Made by a program: the position numbers and the translations under genes. This document shows, in pieces, positions 57,734 to 64,000 of a DNA stretch of 64,000 bases; position 1 is the first letter of the stretch; every line of letters begins with the position of its first letter. The notes under the pieces were generated by a model that saw only the letters and a list, made by a program, of their open reading frames with translations, searched no databases and had not been told where the DNA came from. Source of the stretch: Odontesthes bonariensis (lineage: Eukaryota; Chordata; Actinopteri; Atheriniformes; Atherinopsidae); NCBI RefSeq assembly GCF_027942865.1, contig NC_134510.1, positions 11,746,743 through 11,810,742 on the forward strand, given 5' to 3'.

Positions 57734-57806
57734 CTCCCCTGTCGGGGAATCTAACCCCGATCTTCCGCGTGACAGGCGGAGATACTGTCCATTATACTAA
57801 CGAGGA
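57734..57806 (-). tRNA. tRNA-Asp(GTC)-like, unit 44, decayed
   Basis: A one-base insertion in the acceptor 3' strand makes it 73 nt, and the T-loop C56 is A. Probably a pseudogene. Confidence 0.6.
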
Positions 57807-58056
57807 ATTTCTGTGTGACTGACACAGTCGTCAGATGAAAAGACAACTATCGGCAAGGAGTGAAATAAGATTTTCGTGTCCCGTTTCAAGGTGCAGGAAA
57901 ATTGCTATCACAGTCCCATCACTCAGAAGGAGAGTCTTCCATGAAGCTGCATGCCTCGTCAATATTCCCCTTCAACACGAAGACAACGCAGACCCACATA
58001 TTCGCTGGAATGATGCCTGGGCCCGCCGACAGTGTCGTCAAATATTCCTTTTAGTA

Positions 58057-58139
58057 GGTAGGATGGCCGAGCGGTCTTAGGTGCTGAGTTAAGGTCGCAG
58101 TCTCCCCTGGAGGCGTCAGTTCAAATCCCACTTCTGACA
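58057..58139 (+). tRNA. tRNA-Leu(AAG)-like, unit 45, decayed L3
   Basis: L3 form. Confidence 0.6.
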
Positions 58140-58632
58140 TTGCAGAGTTCTCCTAGAGAAAAATTTTCACTGGCAAGGCAACTCAAGTTTACTCCTTGCT
58201 TAGCAATAACATGTCGTATTGCTATTCTGCCACTGCATCATCTAGTTTAAAGATTATTGTGGCCGCTTTACCTCCGAAGAGTTCTTGCTTCCAAATGCTA
58301 TGCCTACTATTTGTTTGCCACAGGAGCCCTGTTAAACAACAGCCAAGACACTTGTTGCATGAGAATCTTCTGACCACAGCTCAACAAGCTGTGTTGTCAC
58401 AACCTTCTACAGTGCTTTGGGCAGGACAGAATCATTAGCAAAAGGCACATTGTTGATTATAAGGTCTTGGTTTGCACTTAACACCATAGTAAACGGGAAA
58501 GGGCTTTTGACCGAAGAAACCTGGCCTCATGTTAGGCTATTTTAAGGGGGCTATTGACATTTAGGCCGAAGATGGGTGAGAGTATCAAAACAATCATCAC
58601 TTGGTGGCAGGCAGCTGATAAAAGACCGAGCT

Positions 58633-58704
58633 CTCCCCGTCAGGGAATCGAACCCCTATCTTCCGCGTGACAGGCGGAGATACTGTCCATTATACTAACG
58701 AGGA
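58633..58704 (-). tRNA. tRNA-Asp(GTC), unit 45, T-stem variant
   Basis: The outer T-stem pair is A-G and the next is a G-T wobble; other stems are intact. Confidence 0.75.
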
Positions 58705-58954
58705 ATTTCTGTGTGACTGACACAGTCGTCAGATGAAAAGACAACTATCGGCAAGGAGTGAAATAAGATTTTGGTGTCCCGTTTCAAGGTGCAGGAAAAT
58801 TGCTATCACAGTCCCATCACTCAGAAGGAGAGTCTTCCATGAAGCTGCATGCCTCGTCAATATTCCCCTTCAACACGAACACAACGCAGACCCACATATT
58901 CGCTGGAATGATGCCTGGGCCCGCCGACACTGTAGTCAAATATTCCTTTTAGCA

Positions 58955-59037
58955 GTCAGGATGGCCGAGCGGTCTAAGGCGCTGCGTTAAGGTCGCAGTC
59001 TCCCCTTGAGGCGTGGGTTCAAATCCCACTTCTGACA
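58955..59037 (+). tRNA. tRNA-Leu(AAG), unit 46
   Basis: L1 with one change in the variable arm (CCTTGAGG) that opens a single pair. Likely functional. Confidence 0.9.
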
Positions 59038-59530
59038 TTGCAGGTTTCTCCTAGAGAAAAATTTTCACTGGCAAGGCAACCCAAGTTTACTCCTTGCTTA
59101 GCAATAACATGTCGTATTGCTATTCTGCCACTGCATCATCTAGTTTAAAGATTATTGTGGCCGCTTTACCTCCGAAGAGTTCTTGCTTCCAAATGCTATG
59201 CCTACTATTTGTTTGCCTCAGGAGACCTGTTAAACAACAGCCAAGACACTTGTTGCATGAGAATCTTCTGACCACAGCTCAACAAGCTGTTTTGTCACAA
59301 CCTTCTACAGTGCTTTGGGCAGGACAGAATCATTAGCAAAAGGTACATTGTTGATTATAAGGTCTTGGTTTGCACTTAACACCATAGTAAACGGGAAAGG
59401 GCTTTTGACCGAAGAAACCTGGCATCATGTTGGGCTATTTGAAGGGGGCTATTGACATTTAGGCCGAAGATGGGTGAGAGTATCAAAGCAATCATCACTT
59501 GGTGGCAGACAGCTGATAAAAGACCGAGCT

Positions 59531-59602
59531 CTCCCCGTCGGGGAATCGAACCCCGATCTTCCGCGTGACAGGCGGAGATACTGTCCATTATACTAACGAG
59601 GA
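59531..59602 (-). tRNA. tRNA-Asp(GTC), unit 46, D1
   Basis: D1 consensus. Confidence 0.95.
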
Positions 59603-59852
59603 ATTTCTGTGTGACTGACACAGTCGTCAGATGAAATGACAACTATCGGCAAGGAGTGAAATAAGATTTTTGTGTCCCGTTTCAAGGTGCAGGAAAATTG
59701 CTATCACAGTCCCATCACTCAGAAGGAGAGTCTTCCATGAAGCTGCATGCCTCGTCAATATTCCCCTTCAACACGAACACAACGCAGACCCACATATTCG
59801 CTGGAATGATGCCTGGGCCCGCCGACAGTGTCGTCAAATATGCCTTTTAGTA

Positions 59853-59935
59853 GTCAGGATGGCCGAGCGTTCTAAGGCGCTGCGTTAAGGTTGCAGTCTC
59901 CCCTGGAGGCGTGGGTTCAAATCCCACTTCTGACA
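59853..59935 (+). tRNA. tRNA-Leu(AAG), unit 47, D-loop variant
   Basis: D-loop GG became GT (GCGTTCT), losing G19, which normally pairs with C56. The anticodon stem has a G-T wobble (TGCAG). Confidence 0.78.
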
Positions 59936-60428
59936 TTGCAGATTTCTCCTAGAGAAAACTTTTCACTGGCAAGGCAACCCAAGTTTACTCCTTGCTTAGC
60001 AATACCATGTCGTATTGCTATTCTGCCACTGCATCATCTAGTTTAAAGATTATTGTGGCCGCTTTACCTCCGAAGAGTTCTTGCTTCCAAATGCTATGCC
60101 TACTATTTGTTTGCCTCAGGAGACCTGTTAAACAACAGCCAAGACACTTGTTGCATGAGAATCTTCTGACCACAGCTCAACAAGCTGTGTTTTCACAACC
60201 TTCTACAGTGCTTTGGGCAGGACAGAATCATTAGCAAAAGGAACATTGTTGATTATAAGGTCTTGGTTTGCACTTAACACCATAGTAAACGGGAAAGGGC
60301 TTTTGACCGAAGCAACCTGGCCTCATGTTAGGCTATTTTAAGGGGGCTATTGACATTTAGGCCGAAGATGGGTGAGAGTATCAAAACAATCATCACTTGG
60401 TGGCAGGCAGCTGATAAAAGACCGAGCT

Positions 60429-60500
60429 CTCCCTGTCGGGGAATCGAACCCCGATCTTCCGCGTGACAGGCGGAGATACTGTCCATTATACTAACGAGGA
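60429..60500 (-). tRNA. tRNA-Asp(GTC), unit 47, D3
   Basis: D3 form; the last Asp gene of the array. Confidence 0.85.
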
Positions 60501-60750
60501 ATTTCTGTGTGACTGACACAGTCGTCAGATGAAAAGACAACTATCGGCAAGGAGTGAAATAAGATTTTCGTGTCCCGTTTCAAGGTGCAGGAAAATTGCT
60601 ATCACAGTCCCATCACTCAGAAGGAGAGTCTTCCATGAAGCTGCATGCCTCGTCAATATTCCCCTTCAACACGAAGACAACGCAGACCCACATATTCGCT
60701 GGAATGATGCCTGGGCCCGCCGACAGTGTCGTCAAATATTCCTTTTAGTA

Positions 60751-60833
60751 GTCAGGATGGCCGAGCGATCTAAGGCGCTGCGTTCAGGTCACAGTCTTCC
60801 CTGGAGGCGTGGGTTCAAATCCCACTTCTGACA
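60751..60833 (+). tRNA. tRNA-Leu(CAG), unit 48, damaged
   Basis: G19 is A (GCGATCT) and the anticodon stem has a C30-A40 mismatch (CACAG). The anticodon is CAG and the variable arm is L4-like. This edge unit has lost its Asp gene to the LINE junction. Confidence 0.75.
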
Positions 60834-61397
60834 TTGCAGATTTCTCCTATAGAAAAATTTTCACTGGCAAGGCAACCCAAGTTTACTCCTTGCTTTGCAA
60901 TACCATGTCGTATTGCTATTCTGCCACTGCATCATCTAGTTTAAAGATTATTGTGGCCGCTTTACCTCCGAAGAGTTCTTGCTTCCAAATGCTATGCCTA
61001 CTATTTGTTTGCCTCAGGAGACCTGTTAAACAACAGCCAAGACACTTGTTGCATGAGAATCTTCTGACCACAGCTCAACAAGCTGTGTTGTCACAACCTT
61101 CTACAGTGCTTTGGGCAGGACAGAATCATTAGCAAAAGGCACATTGTTGATTATAAGGTCTTGGTTTGCACTTAACACCATAGTAAGACGTGTTGCATCA
61201 CTTCCTGTTACCTTGCTTGTGCACTGTGGAATTTCTTGCTCCGCTTGGAGTACTGATAATCACTTTATTTCGATCTATAACTTACACAATTTTGCATAGT
61301 TAAACTCTATAGCTTACCGTTCTGTTCTAACACACTCCTACAGATCTTTAATCTTTATTCTCACTTTTTAGCGGTGTGTCTGGCTCTCTAGCTTAGC

Positions 61398-62285
61398 ATG
61401 GCTACCGGTTCTCTTCCTCCTTCTCTGCCTGCTTTCACCTGCTCCGTGTGTCAGATGTTTAGTTACTCCTCTGCCTCCTTTAGCGATAATGGTACATGTA
61501 ACAAATGTAGTCTTTTTGTAGTTTTGGAGGCGAGGTTATCTGAATTGGAAGCTCGGCTCTGCACTGTTGAAAATCAACCGATAGCGAGCCAGGCCCCTTT
61601 TGCCAGTGTGGAGCCACCTAGCGTAGCTAGCTCCATTAGCCGCCCCCAGGCAGAACCCGAGCAGCCGGGATTACATCGTGGCTGGGTGACTGTCAGGAAG
61701 AGGCATAGCTCTAAAGTCAAGCCCGTTGTTCACCATCGACCTGTCCACGCTTCTAACAGATTTTCCCCACTCAGCGACACACCCGCTGAGGACAAAACCC
61801 TGGTAATTGGAAGCTCTATAGTCAGAAACGTGGCATTAGAGACACCAGCGGCCATAGTCAAATGCATTCCAGGGGCCAGAGCGGGCGACATAGAATCCTA
61901 TTTAAAACTGCTGGCTAAGGATAAACGTAAATATGGTAAAATAGTTATTCACGTCGGCGTTAATGACACCCGGTTACGCCAATCGGAGGTCACTAAAATT
62001 AATGTTGCATCGGTGTGTGATTTTGCCAAAACAATGTCGGACTCCGTAGTTTTCTCTGGACCCCTGCCAAATCTGACCAGTGATGACATGTTTAGCCGCA
62101 TGTCGTCCTACAATCGCTGGTTGTCTAGATGGTGTCCAGCAAACAACGTGGGCTACATAGATAATTGGCAATCTTTCTGGAGAAAACCTGGTCTGATGAG
62201 GAGAGATGGCATCCATCCCACTTTGGAAGGAGCAGCTCTCATTTCTAGAAATATGGATGAATTTATTTGCCACCCTAAAACATGA
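61398..62285 (+). CDS. LINE ORF1: zinc finger, coiled coil, SGNH esterase
   Basis: 295 residues. Near the N-terminus C15-x2-C18 and C34-x2-C37 form a PHD-like or other treble-clef-type zinc motif, followed by a short leucine/glutamate coiled coil (about 41-58) and a basic Ser/Pro-rich linker to about 130. The C-terminal half is an SGNH/GDSL-type esterase: VIGSSIV with the presumed nucleophile Ser at 139 or 140, GVND at 187-190, and D270-G-I-H273 as the Asp and His of the catalytic site. Esterase-bearing ORF1 proteins are known in CR1-like elements and are thought to act in RNP formation or membrane/lipid contact. It starts at the ATG in GCTTAGCATGGCTACC and ends at TGA 62283-62285, in the same frame as ORF2. 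Confidence 0.85.
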   Translation: MATGSLPPSLPAFTCSVCQMFSYSSASFSDNGTCNKCSLFVVLEARLSELEARLCTVENQPIASQAPFASVEPPSVASSISRPQAEPEQPGLHRGWVTVRKRHSSKVKPVVHHRPVHASNRFSPLSDTPAEDKTLVIGSSIVRNVALETPAAIVKCIPGARAGDIESYLKLLAKDKRKYGKIVIHVGVNDTRLRQSEVTKINVASVCDFAKTMSDSVVFSGPLPNLTSDDMFSRMSSYNRWLSRWCPANNVGYIDNWQSFWRKPGLMRRDGIHPTLEGAALISRNMDEFICHPKT

Positions 62286-62306
62286 CAACCCAGGGCTCAG
62301 ACCAGG

Positions 62307-64000
62307 ATGCAGAGTTGTAGTCTTACACACTTCTCTGCAGCTTCCCACCTGCTGCTACCCACCCAATCGATTAACACAAAAGGAGCAAATCCTCTTGTGC
62401 AAAAAGAAATTATTAAAACAAAAACTTTAACTGAACAAAAACATCAAACTATTAAATGTGGTTTGCTGAATATCAGATCTCTCCTTTCGAAGTCTCTGTT
62501 AGTGAATGAGTTGATTTGTGATCATCATATTGATATATTTTGTCTTACAGAAACCTGGCTGCAGCAGGAGGATCATGTTAGCATTAATGAAGCAACTCCC
62601 TCTGACTGTTTAAATGTTCACGTTCCTCGAACCACAGGCAGAGGAGGAGGAGTGGCAGCTATTTTCAGATCAGGGTTACTCATCAGTCCCAGACCCAAGA
62701 TTAGTTTGAGCTCTTTTGAATATCTGATTCTCAGTTTTTCCCACGCAAAGTGGAAATCCCAGAAACCTCTTGTGTTTGTTGTTGTGTATCGTCCACCTGG
62801 CCCTTATTCTGAGTTTCTGTCTGAATTCTCAGAGTTTTTATCCCAGTTAGTGCTGAGTACAGATAAAGTCATTGTAGTGGGTGACTTTAATATTCATGTA
62901 GATGTTGAAAATGACTGCCTGAATATGAACTTTAATTCTATATTAGACTCTATTGGATTTTCTCAGAGTGTTCACGGACCGACTCACTGCCTTAATCACA
63001 CCCTTGATCTTGTTCTGACTTATGGCATTGAGAGTGAACAGTTAACAGTGTTCCCTCATAACCCTGTCTTATCTGACCATTTTCTGATAACCTTTGAGTT
63101 TACATTACTTGACTATACAGTTTCTGAGAAGAAATTTACATATAGAAGGTGTCTATCAGAGGATGCTGTAACCAGATTTAAAGAATTAATTCCATCATCC
63201 TTTTCTTCACTGCCATGTGCAGATATGACAGAGGACGACTACATAAACTTTACTCCAGCAGCACTTGACTCTCTTGTTGACAGCACTATAGTTTCAATGC
63301 GTACAGCACTGGACAATGTTGCCCCTCTGAAAAGGAAGGTAATCAGTCAGAAGAGGTTGGCTCCTTGGTATAATTCACAGCTGCGTGCTTTAAAGCAGAC
63401 TGCAAGAAAGCTGGAGAGACAGTGGCGTTCCTCTAATTTAGAAGAGTCTCAGTTAGTCTGGAAAGACAGTTTAACAATGTATAAGAAAGCCCTTCGTAAA
63501 GCTAGAACTGCTTATTATTCATCATTGATAGATGAGAATAAGAATAATCCCAGGTTTCTTTTCAGCACTGTAGCCAGTCTGACTAAGAGTCCGAGCTCTG
63601 CTGAGCCAGTTATTCCTTTAACTCTCAGCAGTGATGATTTCATGAGCTTCTTTATTAATAAAATTGTTTCTATCAGAGAGAAGATTGATGGAGTCCTTCC
63701 CACTATTATCAGTGATGTATCATCAAGTACAGCAGCTTTAGAAGTATCTTTAGAACCTGATTTGTATTTAGACGGCTTCTGCCCAGTTGATCTCTCTGAA
63801 CTAACAACAGCAATAGTCTCTTCTAAACCATCAACTTGTGTTTTAGACCTAATCCCAACCAGACTGTTCAAGGAGGTTTTCCCATTAATTGACACTTCCA
63901 TATTGGATTTGATCAATCTGTCTTTGTTGACAGGATATGTACCTCATACTTTTAAGGTTGCTGTAATTAAACCTTTACTTAAAAAACCTACTCTTGATTC
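62307..64000 (+). CDS. LINE ORF2 (partial): APE endonuclease and start of reverse transcriptase
   Basis: Open from ATG 62307 to the window end, about 564 codons, with no stop. The apurinic/apyrimidinic-type endonuclease spans roughly residues 50-265: [10 protein letters not shown] (Asn about 55), LTETWL (Glu about 82), [25 protein letters not shown] (Asp and Asn), TLDLVLT and LSDHFLITF with the catalytic SDH. A linker with [12 protein letters not shown] follows. The final stretch [11 protein letters not shown] to [14 protein letters not shown] is the N-terminal edge of the reverse transcriptase. The protein nicks target DNA and copies the element RNA by target-primed reverse transcription. 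The ATG lies 21 nt after the ORF1 stop in the same frame, which would suit reinitiation or readthrough. Confidence 0.88.
   Translation, partial: MQSCSLTHFSAASHLLLPTQSINTKGANPLVQKEIIKTKTLTEQKHQTIKCGLLNIRSLLSKSLLVNELICDHHIDIFCLTETWLQQEDHVSINEATPSDCLNVHVPRTTGRGGGVAAIFRSGLLISPRPKISLSSFEYLILSFSHAKWKSQKPLVFVVVYRPPGPYSEFLSEFSEFLSQLVLSTDKVIVVGDFNIHVDVENDCLNMNFNSILDSIGFSQSVHGPTHCLNHTLDLVLTYGIESEQLTVFPHNPVLSDHFLITFEFTLLDYTVSEKKFTYRRCLSEDAVTRFKELIPSSFSSLPCADMTEDDYINFTPAALDSLVDSTIVSMRTALDNVAPLKRKVISQKRLAPWYNSQLRALKQTARKLERQWRSSNLEESQLVWKDSLTMYKKALRKARTAYYSSLIDENKNNPRFLFSTVASLTKSPSSAEPVIPLTLSSDDFMSFFINKIVSIREKIDGVLPTIISDVSSSTAALEVSLEPDLYLDGFCPVDLSELTTAIVSSKPSTCVLDLIPTRLFKEVFPLIDTSILDLINLSLLTGYVPHTFKVAVIKPLLKKPTLD

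Larger units (their letters stand above)
18377..61186. repeat. Tandem tRNA-Leu/tRNA-Asp array, 48 units of about 898 bp
   Basis: Corresponding points recur every 897-899 bp (one interval is 1,017). Each unit has tRNA-Leu (+, 83 nt), a spacer of about 493 bp, tRNA-Asp (-, 72 nt) and a spacer of about 250 bp. The last unit is cut after 436 bp of its spacer. Copies differ at few positions. Leu classes used below: L1 AAG consensus; L2 AAG with C12 to G; L3 AAG decayed (GGT acceptor start, one anticodon-stem and two T-stem mismatches); L4 CAG with CTTC in the variable arm; L5 CAG with GTCAGAA acceptor. Asp classes: D1 GTC consensus; D2 ATC; D3 C5-A68 mismatch; D4 two broken pairs; D5 C38 to T. Confidence 0.97.
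61187..64000 (+). mobile_element. CR1/L2-group LINE, 5' part
   Basis: Homology to the array stops at CCATAGTAA (61186). What follows is a 5' UTR of about 210 bp, then two long open frames in the order and with the domains of a CR1/L2-group non-LTR retrotransposon. It runs off the window within the reverse transcriptase. Both frames are open as far as seen, so the copy looks young. The presence of a 5' UTR and ORF1 suggests a near full-length 5' end. Confidence 0.88.

Noticed and set aside
18567-61132. Recurring 80-, 85- and 100-residue + strand frames and 70-residue - strand frame in every array unit
   Set aside because: They are open because the units are near-identical copies. The 80-residue frame starts at TTG, and the 85-100-residue frames run into the tRNA-Leu gene itself. 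Differences between copies are often non-synonymous and no domain is recognisable.
18377-61186. CRISPR-like or satellite interpretation of the regular array
   Set aside because: The unit is 898 bp and contains two well-formed tRNA genes; there are no short repeats with unique spacers.
61398-62285. Host lipase/esterase gene
   Set aside because: The SGNH domain follows a zinc finger and coiled coil and precedes an endonuclease-RT frame in the same orientation, which is the layout of a CR1-type LINE ORF1.
61974-62348. Minus-strand 124-residue frame
   Set aside because: It is the complement of LINE ORF1 and has no recognisable domain.
63515-63916. Minus-strand 133-residue frame
   Set aside because: It lies opposite LINE ORF2, whose + strand frame has clear endonuclease and RT-edge motifs.

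Overview
The window reads as nuclear DNA of a teleost fish. Non-coding stretches are long, no operon-like gene packing is seen, and the repeats are typical of fish: hAT, piggyBac-like and PIF/Harbinger DNA transposons, Rex3-like and CR1/L2-group LINE pieces. The tRNAs are eukaryotic in form, with internal A and B boxes and no encoded CCA. No complete host protein-coding gene is visible.

Layout. Positions 1-18376 are a transposon-rich flank. They hold remnants of what may be a decayed host gene (exon-like pieces near 200-1334, 7694-7794 and 8265-8488, continuing at 10229), cut by two hAT insertions whose target-site duplications can be read. Other elements are a nested hAT (4210-5464), a 534-bp element with a RecQ-like helicase fragment flanked by a perfect 9-bp duplication (5499-6032), a hAT with a minisatellite in its reading frame (6041-7600), nested piggyBac-like foldback elements (10329-11385), a long inverted repeat around a possible fossil LTR (12518-15672), a Rex3-like 3' end (15843-15972) and a Harbinger element whose transposase is split by another repeat (16261-18045).

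Positions 18377-61186 are the main feature: 48 head-to-tail units of about 898 bp. Each unit carries one tRNA-Leu on the + strand and, except in the truncated last unit, one tRNA-Asp on the - strand. This gives 48 Leu and 47 Asp genes. Leu(n) and Asp(n) converge; Asp(n) and Leu(n+1) diverge across about 250 bp. The Leu copies fall into AAG (34) and CAG (14) anticodon classes. The Asp copies are mostly GTC, with four ATC copies. Higher-order dimers (1,796 bp) and trimers (2,694 bp), an internal 119-bp duplication and a block repeated 13 units apart show growth by unequal exchange. Intact and decayed tRNA copies are interspersed.

Positions 61187-64000 hold the 5' part of a CR1/L2-group LINE, probably inserted into the last array unit. 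It has a 5' UTR, ORF1 (zinc finger, coiled coil, SGNH esterase) and the start of ORF2 (endonuclease, beginning of reverse transcriptase), which runs off the window.

Functionally the array should supply tRNAs reading Leu CUN codons (A34, normally edited to inosine, and C34) and Asp GAY codons. All calls are by eye from the sequence; no covariance model, alignment or database search was run.
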